Source of the DNA: Streptomyces sp. NBC_01353
GTDB taxonomy: Bacteria > Actinomycetota > Actinomycetes > Streptomycetales > Streptomycetaceae
Reading direction: 5' to 3'
Assembly (NCBI RefSeq): GCF_036237275.1
Contig: NZ_CP108352.1
Span: 1,798,001-1,862,000, forward strand
Length of the DNA: 64,000 bases
A program made the translations under genes and the position numbers. A model generated the notes under the pieces. It ran no database searches, had not been told where the DNA came from, and worked only from the letters and a program-made list of their open reading frames with translations. Position 1 is the first letter of the stretch, and each line of letters opens with the position of its first letter. Of this stretch, positions 53,694 to 60,831 are shown in pieces.

Positions 53694-54533
53694 GTGCCCG
53701 AGCGGATGGAAGCGGTCGAGATGCGCGGAGCTCTGGCGCGGCTGCGCCGCGCCACCGGGCTGCAGGTGGTCTTCGGCGGGCTGCTGCACGAGGGGAGGCC
53801 GCTGCGGATCTCGGAGCTGAACGGAGCCGTCACGCCCGCCCTGCACGGACTCGCGATCTCCGCGGGCAGCGGCCTGGGCGGGAAGTGCCTGGCGCTGGCG
53901 CGGCCGTGCGCGGTCGTCGACTACGCGTCGGCGCGGCACATCACGCACGAGTACGACGTTCCCGTGTCGGCGGAGGGCCTGCGCTCGGTGATCGCGGTGC
54001 CCGTGGTCGTACGGCGCAAGGTGCGGGGCGTGCTCTACGGGGCGCTGCGGGACTCCCTGCCGCTGGGCGAGCGCGTCGCGGACGCGGCGGTGGCGGCGGC
54101 CCGGGACCTGGAGCAGGCACTGGCGGTACGGGACGAGGTGAGGGAGCTGCTGTCGGCCGCTCCTTCCGGGCCGGTCTCGGGACCGGCCTCGGGACCCTCC
54201 TGGGAGGAGGTCCGGCAGGCGCACGGGGAGCTGCGGGAGCTGGCGCCCCGGATCGAGGACCCGGAGCTCAGGGAGCGGCTGCTCGCGGTGTGCGGCCGTC
54301 TGGAGACGGCGTCCACGGCACCGGGTGGGAAGCCCGGTGTGACGCTGACGCCGCGTGAGCTGGACGTGCTGGCGGCGGTGGCCCAGGGTGCGACGAACGC
54401 GGGCGTGGCGGCGCGGCTGGGGCTGCGGCCGGAGACGGTGAAGGGGTACCTGCGCTCGGCGATGCGGAAGCTGGGCGCGCACACGCGCCTGGAGGCGGTG
54501 GTGGCGGCGAGGAGGGCGGGCGTGCTGCCGTAG
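53694..54533 (+). CDS. GAF-domain LuxR-family transcriptional regulator
   Basis: A 279-residue regulator. The GAF-like sensor occupies about residues 10-135 (LQVVFGGLLHEGRPLRISE ... SVIAVPVVVRRKVRGVLYG). After a linker, a LuxR helix-turn-helix spans about 210-275 (LTPRELDVLAAVAQGATNAGVA, in part, then RPETVKGYLRSAMRKLGAHTR in part). GTG at 53694 has AAGGAG 8 nt upstream; ATG at 53706 is an alternative. It is divergent from the acyl-CoA synthetase operon and is its likely activator. Confidence 0.9.
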   Translation: MPERMEAVEMRGALARLRRATGLQVVFGGLLHEGRPLRISELNGAVTPALHGLAISAGSGLGGKCLALARPCAVVDYASARHITHEYDVPVSAEGLRSVIAVPVVVRRKVRGVLYGALRDSLPLGERVADAAVAAARDLEQALAVRDEVRELLSAAPSGPVSGPASGPSWEEVRQAHGELRELAPRIEDPELRERLLAVCGRLETASTAPGGKPGVTLTPRELDVLAAVAQGATNAGVAARLGLRPETVKGYLRSAMRKLGAHTRLEAVVAARRAGVLP

Positions 54534-54585
54534 GGGCCTGCGAGGCGGCCCGGTCGCCGCTCGGGGGGGCGTCCCGCCTGGTCGC

Positions 54586-54639
54586 CGCTTGGGCAGCCGG
54601 CGGCCTACTCGTCGCTTGGGCAGCCGGCGGCCTACTCGT
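54586..54639. repeat. 27-bp tandem duplication containing a stop codon
   Basis: CGCTTGGGCAGCCGGCGGCC (first 20 of 27 bases) occurs at 54586 and again at 54613. The second copy includes the TAG stop (read on the minus strand) of the winged-helix gene. It is at the convergent junction with the GAF-LuxR gene. Confidence 0.92.
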
Positions 54640-55819
54640 CGACGATCCCGAAGCCGACCTCGTACGGAACGCCCGGCTGAGCCATCACCCCCAGCATCCG
54701 CTCGGCCTCCTCCTCCAGCTCGGCGCGCTGGGCCTTGGTCGTACGGCCGAAGGGCTGGACGGTCATCGTGGTGCGCTCCTTGGTCTCCTCCAGGCGCCAC
54801 AGTCCTGCGAGGAACCCGTCGAGGAGGAAGACGCAGTACGCCTGGTTGCCCTTCCAGGTGCGGTTGCGGGCCTCGGCGGCGACGACGCGGCTGCGGTTGG
54901 CGTGCGACAGAAGCAGGTTGTCGAACTCGGGGAGGAAGCGCGGCGGGGCCGGGGTGTCCTCGTCGGGGCGCGGGGCGTCGGGCAGGTCGAAGAGTTCGAC
55001 GCCGTGCTCGTCCTGGAAGGTGACGAGCACGGGCCGCAGGCGCTCGAAGGCGTCGCGGAGGCGGGTGAGTCCGCACCAGGTCTGCATGTCCTTGACGGAG
55101 GCGGGGCCGAAGGCGGCGAGATAGCGCAGGACGGTGTCGTCAAGGACGGAATGGGCGGGGGCGGCTGCGGGGCCGGGATTGGCGGGGGCGGGCTCGTCCA
55201 GGGCGGCTGCGGCGGGGGCGGGGGCGGCTGCGGCGGGCCGGCCGAACCAGGTCTCGGCGGTGGTCAGGCAGACCTGCCCGCTCCTGCGCCACAGACCGCG
55301 AGGGGTGACCTGGACGAGGGGCAGCAGGCAGCGCGCGGCGACGCCGAGGGACTGGGGGTCGGCGTCCGGCCACTCCACGAGGAGGGCTTCGCGGATCTCC
55401 TTCGGGGTACGGGGCCGCTCCTCGACGAGCTCGCGGGCCAGGGCGGCGAGCCGGTCCAGGTCGACGCCGACGAGGCCCTTCCGGAAGATGCCGATCTCGC
55501 GGGAGCGGGCGGGCTGGACCAGGGGCCGCAGGGTGAACACGTCCGCTGCGGTGTGGGTGTGGATGGTGGAGCGCATGGTGACGATGCGGGCGACCCGGCG
55601 GGATGCCATGAGCTCGGAGAGGTGCTCGGGCCGGAAGCCGTCGAGGCGGGCGGCGAGCGCGTAGTACGGCGGCTTGGTGTTCTGCGCCTGGAGTCCGAGG
55701 AGGTGCGAGACGGCGTCCTCGGCGGACATCGCGGCAGGGGCCAGAAGAAGCTGGCGGGCCAGCGTGGCGCGACCCAGGGCGCGGGTGGAGAGGACCGGGT
55801 TCGTCGTCTTGGAGGGCAT
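54632..55819 (-). CDS. Winged helix DNA-binding protein, HTH_42 (AlkX/AlkZ-like)
   Basis: A 395-residue protein of the HTH_42 family. The N-terminal block LSTRALGRATLARQLLLAP then AVSHLLGLQAQNTKPPYYALA (in part), SRRVARIVTMRSTIHTHTA, and the C-terminal LPEFDNLLLSHANRSRVV, RTWKGNQAYCVFLLDGFLAG (in part) are typical. Some family members (AlkZ, YcaQ) are DNA glycosylases that unhook crosslinks and carry a QxQ or QxD motif; here GLQAQNT provides a QAQ. A glycosylase-like role is possible but unproven. The ATG at 55819 is chosen. Confidence 0.85.
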   Translation of the reverse strand: MPSKTTNPVLSTRALGRATLARQLLLAPAAMSAEDAVSHLLGLQAQNTKPPYYALAARLDGFRPEHLSELMASRRVARIVTMRSTIHTHTAADVFTLRPLVQPARSREIGIFRKGLVGVDLDRLAALARELVEERPRTPKEIREALLVEWPDADPQSLGVAARCLLPLVQVTPRGLWRRSGQVCLTTAETWFGRPAAAAPAPAAAALDEPAPANPGPAAAPAHSVLDDTVLRYLAAFGPASVKDMQTWCGLTRLRDAFERLRPVLVTFQDEHGVELFDLPDAPRPDEDTPAPPRFLPEFDNLLLSHANRSRVVAAEARNRTWKGNQAYCVFLLDGFLAGLWRLEETKERTTMTVQPFGRTTKAQRAELEEEAERMLGVMAQPGVPYEVGFGIVDE

Positions 55820-55965
55820 GTACAGCACGCTACCCAGACTTGCGGACAGCTGTGGTCCGCAATGGCGCACGCGCGTGCCGATCCCCGACGCGCTGCGGCA
55901 ATGCGCCGCATATATCCTGCCCGGAGACCCTGGACCCGATCATGAACACGGAGAGGGACCCCACG

Positions 55966-57090
55966 ATGTCGGAGCGCCGCCCTCGCGCAGCCTGGCGCCG
56001 CCAGCCGGAACCGCCGGCCACGCCGCCGGAGCCGGATCCGACCGGGCCTGAATCCGTACCTGCCGATCGGCCGAGCGTGGTGCAGGCGACCCTCTACCGG
56101 GACGGCCGCCGGGTCGCCTCCCCCGCCACGCTGGCCGAGACGTTCCGCCGGCTGCGCGAGTACCCGGACGGCATGGCGTGGATCGGCCTGCACCGCCCGA
56201 CCGAGTCCGAACTCCACTCGCTGGCAGGCGAGTTCGACCTGCACGAGCTGGCCGTGGAGGACGCGCTCGAGGCGCACCAGCGCCCGAAGCTGGAACGTTA
56301 CGGCGACACTCTCTTCGTCGTGCTGCGCGCGGCCCGCTATCTGGACGCCCAGGAGGAGGTGGACTTCGGCGAGCTCCACATCTTCGTGGGCCAGGACTTC
56401 GTGATCACGGTCCGCCACGGCGCGGCTCCGGACCTCTCGGCGGTCCGCCACCGGATGGAGGAGAACCCCGACCTCCTGGCACTGGGCCCGGAGGCGGTCC
56501 TGTACGCGATCCTCGACGCGGTGGTCGACGGCTACGCCCCGGTGGTCGCGGGCGTCCAGAACGACATCGACGAGATCGAGACCGAGGTCTTCGGCGGCGA
56601 CCCGGCGGTCTCCCGCCGCATCTACGAACTCTCCCGAGAAATGGTCGAGTTCCAACGCGCCACCCGCCCCTTGGTGGGCATGTTGCACGGCCTGATGGCA
56701 GGCTTCGCCAAATACGGCACGGACGAGGAACTCCAGCGCTACCTCCGCGACGTGGCCGACCACGTCACCCACACCAGCGAACGCGTGGACGGCTTCCGCC
56801 AGGCCCTGACGGAAATCCTGACGGTGAACGCGACCCTGGTGACGCAGCAACAGAACGCGGAGATGCGGGCGCTGGCGGAGGCGGGCTTCGAACAGAACGA
56901 GGAGATCAAGAAGATCTCCTCCTGGGCGGCCATTCTGTTCGCACCCACGTTGGTGGGAACGATCTACGGGATGAACTTCGACGCGATGCCGGAACTGGAC
57001 TGGGCCTTCGGCTATCCGTTCGCGATCATGCTGATGGCCGTGGTCTGCACGAGCCTGTACTTCGTCTTCAAGCGGCGGGACTGGCTGTAG
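55966..57090 (+). CDS. corA: CorA-family magnesium/cobalt transporter
   Basis: Divalent-cation channel of 374 residues. A long cytoplasmic domain is followed by two C-terminal helices, the first ending in the diagnostic IYGMNF (GMN) filter motif, the second ending FKRRDWL. The conserved cytoplasmic helix QQQNAEMRALAEAGFEQNEEIKK (in part) precedes them. I prefer the ATG at 55966 (GAGAGGG upstream) over 55942. It is divergent from the winged-helix gene and ends just before integrase debris. Confidence 0.93.
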   Translation: MSERRPRAAWRRQPEPPATPPEPDPTGPESVPADRPSVVQATLYRDGRRVASPATLAETFRRLREYPDGMAWIGLHRPTESELHSLAGEFDLHELAVEDALEAHQRPKLERYGDTLFVVLRAARYLDAQEEVDFGELHIFVGQDFVITVRHGAAPDLSAVRHRMEENPDLLALGPEAVLYAILDAVVDGYAPVVAGVQNDIDEIETEVFGGDPAVSRRIYELSREMVEFQRATRPLVGMLHGLMAGFAKYGTDEELQRYLRDVADHVTHTSERVDGFRQALTEILTVNATLVTQQQNAEMRALAEAGFEQNEEIKKISSWAAILFAPTLVGTIYGMNFDAMPELDWAFGYPFAIMLMAVVCTSLYFVFKRRDWL

Positions 57091-57104
57091 CAGGCAGGCT
57101 TGGC

Positions 57105-57428
57105 TCACTGATCAACTTCGCATACGAGAACATCATTGAGGCCCCGTTTCAAGGTCCTGGGGAGAATCTGGGGAGAATGCGCGGCGCTGGGGAGCGAGCC
57201 ATCGCCTCCCCCACCTGCCGATCCGCACCCCGCGCTTATCGAGGCGTAGGTGTGCCGGAGGACGTGGAAGCCGTCCTTACGGGATGCCTTCCAGCGCTGC
57301 CCCTGCTCCCGCATGGGGATCACGCCGACCTTCGCGAGAGCCGGCTTCCAGACCTCGACGTTGAAGATGTTGGCGCGGATCGGATTGCCGTACGTCGTGG
57401 TCAGGGCGAGCGGGAACGTCTGCTTCTC
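57105..57428 (-). pseudogene. Tyrosine recombinase (integrase) C-terminal remnant
   Basis: The reading starting EKQTFPLALTTTYGNPIRAN at 57428 and continuing VEVWKPALAKVGV ... KASRKDGFHVLRHTYAS is the catalytic domain of a phage/ICE-type integrase, with the HxxR pair in FHVLRHTYAS. The catalytic Tyr region is missing: after ISAGCG the frame runs into low-complexity sequence and stops at 57105. No N-terminal part is found upstream. It marks the left edge of a decayed mobile element just after corA. Confidence 0.72.
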
Positions 57429-57442
57429 CCGCTCCGGCTCCG

Positions 57443-57693
57443 GACCACCCCACGGAGCTCAACCTCGACGGCCGGGTGCTGGAGGAAGTAGGCGGCGACC
57501 ACCGCAACGCCGACGAGACAGCCGGGCTCCTGGCCACCGCGTACCAGACCTCGACAAGTCTGCTGCTCAAGCAGGGTGACCACGGCAACGCCTGGCTGGC
57601 GGTGGGCCGCGCCAGCAGCTCCGCCGCGGGCACGCCGACCTCCCCGGCAAGCTCCTCGCGCTGGGGGCCGACATCTGCGAGGACACCCCGTGA
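57443..57693 (+). pseudogene. Fragment of an HTH regulator's C-terminal domain
   Basis: PTELNLDGRVLEEVGGD, then ETAGLLATAYQTSTSLLLKQ and GNAWLAVGRA, resemble the helical C-terminal region of XRE-type Streptomyces regulators. It continues only after a frame change (GHADLPGKLLALGADICEDTP to a TGA at 57691). There is no N-terminal helix-turn-helix, so it is a remnant. Confidence 0.5.
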
Positions 57694-58120
57694 CCTGGGG
57701 CAGTTCCAGCGGATCATCGCCACCACGGACGTCCACTCGGCCTTCGACACCACCGTGCCGATGCTCGCGCACCTGCACACCACGCGGCGAGACAGCCTAG
57801 TCGTGGACTGCGGAGACTCCTTCGAGGGCACCGGCTACTACCGGCTCGGCCAGGGCAGGATCGAACGAGACGTCCTCGTCCATCTCTACGACGTCATCGC
57901 CTCGGGCAACCACGGCTGGGCCCACTACTTCGAGCCCGACCTCCACCGCATCACCGTGTGCTCGAACGCCGTCGACGACGGGACCGGAACGCCGCCTTTC
58001 CAGCCGGTACGCCTGGTGAACGCGGGCACGCGACGACTGGCGGTCACGGGCGTCATCAGCCCTCAGGCGTCCAACGCCATCCCGACCCAACAACGGACCG
58101 GCCACCGTGTCGTCGAGCGC
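57692..58120 (+). pseudogene. Metallophosphatase remnant
   Basis: IATTDVHSAFDTTVPMLAHL (metal-binding DxH), LVVDCGDSFEGTGYYRLGQG (GD motif) and VIASGNHGWAHYFEPDL (GNH motif) are three consecutive motifs of the calcineurin-like phosphatase fold, in order. There is no start codon in frame, and the protein breaks off near 58120, before the C-terminal His motifs, as it joins dCTP-deaminase-like sequence. Confidence 0.6.
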
Positions 58121-58145
58121 AGGCCGCAGCTGATGGCCGCCTTCG

Positions 58146-58501
58146 CATCTCCCGTTCGAGCCGACGCAGGTCAACCCGAACAGCTACGACGTCCGTCTCG
58201 GCGGAACCCTCCTCACCTACACCTCGGACACTCTGGACGCCCACCGACGAACCCCACCGAGCCGATCGAGATCGAGCCGAACGGCTTCGAGCTCCAGCCC
58301 GGCCAGCTCTACCTCGGACACACCATCGAGGAGATCGGCTCCGACAACTTCGTCCCCCTCCTCTTCGGCCGCCTCGGCCTGTTAGTCGAGATCACCACAC
58401 CCATCGGAGACATGCCCCTCGCGTTCCTGCTCGGCTGGCTGGGGAGTGTCATGGGACAGCCGTGCGCGGTCGAATTGCCGGAGCAGCCCGTCCGCGCCTG
58501 A
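58146..58501 (+). pseudogene. dCTP deaminase-like remnant with frameshift
   Basis: In one frame LPFEPTQVNPNSYDVRLGGT then LLTYTSDTLDAHRR (about 58150-58245), and in another EIEPNGFELQPGQLYLGHTI ... LVEITTPIGD, match the Dcd/dUTPase fold. The catalytic core between them is disrupted by the frame change, and the end is replaced by unrelated sequence to 58501. Confidence 0.6.
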
Positions 58502-58565
58502 TGCTCGGGTACAGCGGCCGGTGGGGCGCCTCACACGCTCCACCGGCCGCCGCTCTGTGTCGCGT

Positions 58566-59354
58566 TCAGCTTGCGGCGACGTCGTCGATACGCCCGCGCA
58601 GGCGCCGCATCCCGCGCAGCCACCGGTCGGTGTCGGTCGCGCGGAAGGCATAGTGGTCGCGTACCTCCGCGTGGGGAAGGATCAGGAAGCGCCCGTCCGC
58701 GAGCCCCTCCATCACCTCGTCGGCCACGTCCTCCGGGTCGAGCACCGAGCCGCCGAGCACCTCCTTCGCAGCGGTGTCCGACTGCTCGTACATCTCCGTA
58801 CGCACACCCAGCGGGCACACGACCTGGACCGTGACGCCCCTCTCGCCGTAATTGGCCGACAGCCACTCGGCGAAGGCCAGCGCACCGTGCTTGGACACGG
58901 AGTAGGGGGCCGATTCGAGGTGGGTGAGCAGACCGGCCGCGGAGACGGTGGCGATCAGCCGGCCGCGGCCGCGCTCCAGCCACGGTCCGATCAGATGGCG
59001 GGAGGCTCGGACATGGCCCATGACGTTGACCTGCCAGACGCTTTCCCACACCTCCTCCGGGGCTTGCTCCGAGCCGCCGGGCTCGATCCCGGCGTTCGCG
59101 CAGTACAGGTCGATCTCGCCGAGGTGGTCGCGCGCCGCGGCGATGAGGGCGGCCACGCTCTCCTCGGCCCCCGCGTCACCCGGTACGGCGAGCCCGCCGA
59201 CCTCGTCGGCCACCCGGGCGGCGGCTTCGGCGTCCAGGTCGTTGATCACGAGCCGGGCGCCCTCGGCGGCGAAGCGGCGGGCGAGCGCCGCTCCGATGCC
59301 CGACCCGGCTCCGGTGACCACGACCCCCGCGTCCTTGAGCTCCATTGCTGCCAT
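58566..59354 (-). CDS. SDR-family oxidoreductase
   Basis: Short-chain dehydrogenase of 262 residues. The cofactor loop is VTGAGSGIGAALARRF, the CANAGIEPGG block replaces NNAG, and YSVSKHGALAF holds Tyr and Lys. The ATG at 59354 has GGGGAG 8 nt upstream and is 5 bp past the upstream MDR stop, so the two are co-transcribed. ATG at 59345 is an alternative. Substrate unknown; pairing with an alkenal/one reductase-like enzyme suggests lipid or ketone metabolism. Confidence 0.92.
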   Translation of the reverse strand: MAAMELKDAGVVVTGAGSGIGAALARRFAAEGARLVINDLDAEAAARVADEVGGLAVPGDAGAEESVAALIAAARDHLGEIDLYCANAGIEPGGSEQAPEEVWESVWQVNVMGHVRASRHLIGPWLERGRGRLIATVSAAGLLTHLESAPYSVSKHGALAFAEWLSANYGERGVTVQVVCPLGVRTEMYEQSDTAAKEVLGGSVLDPEDVADEVMEGLADGRFLILPHAEVRDHYAFRATDTDRWLRGMRRLRGRIDDVAAS

Positions 59355-59359
59355 CCGGC

Positions 59360-60373
59360 TCACTCCCCTGCGACGGCGAGCACGAGCTTGCCGTGATTCT
59401 CGCCGCGGAAGAGCTTGAGCAGCGTGTCCGGGAAGGCGCTCACCCCGCCGTCCACCACGTCCTCCACGGACGTGAGCCAGCCCTCGGCGCGCCACTCGGC
59501 CAGCTGCCTGACGCCCTCGGCGTAGCGGTCGGCGTAGTCGAAGACGACCATGCCGGTCATCGTCGCGCGGTTCACGAGCAGCGACAGGTAATTGCTCGGG
59601 CCCTTGATCGGTTCGGTGTTGTTGTACTGGGAGATCGCGCCACAGACGACGATCCGGGCGCCGCGGGCGAGGCGGGTCAGCACCGCGTCCAGGATGTCGC
59701 CGCCGACGTTGTCGAAGTAGACGTCCACACCGTCGGGGGCGTGCTCGCGCAGGGCCTTGCGCACATCCTCCGACTGGTAGTCGATCGCCGCGTCGAAGCC
59801 GAGGTCGTCGACCAGCGCACGGCACTTACGCTCGCCGCCCGCGATACCGATGACCCGGCAGCCCTTGATCTTGGCGATCTGGCCGACCACGCTGCCGACC
59901 GCGCCCGCCGCACCGGAGACCACGACGGTCTGCCCCGCCTCGGGACGGCCGATGTCGAGCAGCCCGAAGTACGCCGTCATGCCAGACATGCCGAGCGTGC
60001 CGAGGTGAACCGGCAGGGGAGCGAGCTCCGGGTCGGCCGAGGTGACGCCCCGCCCGTCGGACAGGCAGTACTCCTGGACGCCAAAGGCGCCGGCGACATG
60101 GTCGCCGACCGCGAAGCGGGGGTGCCGGGAAGCGATGACCTCGCCGACCGCGCCCGCGCGCATGACCTCGCCGATGCCGACTGGCTTGATGTACGACTTG
60201 GCGTCGTTCATCCAGCCACGCATCGCGGGGTCGATCGACAGGTACTTCACCCGGACCAGGAACTCCCCCTCGCCTGGATCGCCGACCGGCTCCTCGGTGT
60301 GCTCCCAGTCGCTGGGGCGGGGCTCTCCGACGGGACGCGCGGCTAGGCGCACTTGACGGTTGATGCGGCTCAT
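59360..60373 (-). CDS. NADP-dependent MDR oxidoreductase (alkenal/one reductase, CurA-like)
   Basis: Medium-chain reductase of 337 residues without structural zinc. The N-terminus RQVRLAARPVGEPRPSDWE, the VKYLSIDPAMRGWMND block, the cofactor site VSGAAGAVGSVVGQIAKIKG (in part) and YFDNVGGDILDAVL are typical of the leukotriene B4 12-hydroxydehydrogenase/CurA group, reducing alpha,beta-unsaturated ketones. The ATG at 60373 lies close after a TetR-type palindrome. Confidence 0.93.
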   Translation of the reverse strand: MSRINRQVRLAARPVGEPRPSDWEHTEEPVGDPGEGEFLVRVKYLSIDPAMRGWMNDAKSYIKPVGIGEVMRAGAVGEVIASRHPRFAVGDHVAGAFGVQEYCLSDGRGVTSADPELAPLPVHLGTLGMSGMTAYFGLLDIGRPEAGQTVVVSGAAGAVGSVVGQIAKIKGCRVIGIAGGERKCRALVDDLGFDAAIDYQSEDVRKALREHAPDGVDVYFDNVGGDILDAVLTRLARGARIVVCGAISQYNNTEPIKGPSNYLSLLVNRATMTGMVVFDYADRYAEGVRQLAEWRAEGWLTSVEDVVDGGVSAFPDTLLKLFRGENHGKLVLAVAGE

Positions 60374-60426
60374 TTCCGCGGCTCCTCGGCTGGGTGGGCG
60401 GGTGGTCGTCGGCGGGCACTGTGACA

Positions 60427-60442
60427 TACCAACTGGTCGGTA
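60427..60442. promoter_or_regulatory. TetR-type operator candidate, TACCAACT-GGTCGGTA
   Basis: A 16-bp imperfect palindrome (6 of 8 arm positions) lies 54 bp upstream of the MDR ATG. It matches the TACCGACYRGTYGGTA-like sites used by many actinomycete TetR repressors of lipid genes (from memory). No TetR gene is in the window. Confidence 0.5.
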
Positions 60443-60445
60443 GGA

Positions 60446-60831
60446 CTCTCGCGAGGCTAAGCGCTCACTGGGCGGTGAGGCAAGTGCCGGGGTACGCCGG
60501 GGCGATCAGGCCGCCCGGCGAGGCGGCGCGCCTACGGAACCGGACGGCGTCGGGCCACGTCCTGGCCGCTGCCCCTCGCGCGCCGGGCCGCCCCCACGGC
60601 GCTCCGCAGATGTGTGCGGGGCACTCGGGCCCGGGCGCCGGAACCGGCGGGCGAGACCCCGTGCAGCAGGTCCGCTTCCACCTCGGCGGACGAACCCGGG
60701 GCGCGATACCCAGCTCCCGAACCGATACTGAACCTCAGCTGGCCGCTCAACCCTCGGTCTCCGGTCACCTTGGGTAGTCCCGCCGGAATGCCTGCTGAGC
60801 GTTCCGCTCGACGGGTCGAAGGGTGGTAGCG
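60446..60831. other. Gene-free interval before the SpoIIE phosphatase
   Basis: No convincing coding sequence, repeat or strong hairpin was found in this divergent interval. It probably holds the promoter of the phosphatase gene. Confidence 0.5.

Noticed and set aside
57100-57200. A tRNA-type attachment site next to the integrase remnant
   Set aside because: No tRNA-like cloverleaf or duplicated att core could be found by eye near corA or at the right edge.
57476-58501. A single intact 341-residue gene
   Set aside because: The frame merely links pieces of three unrelated families with frame changes inside two of them; it is a mosaic of remnants.
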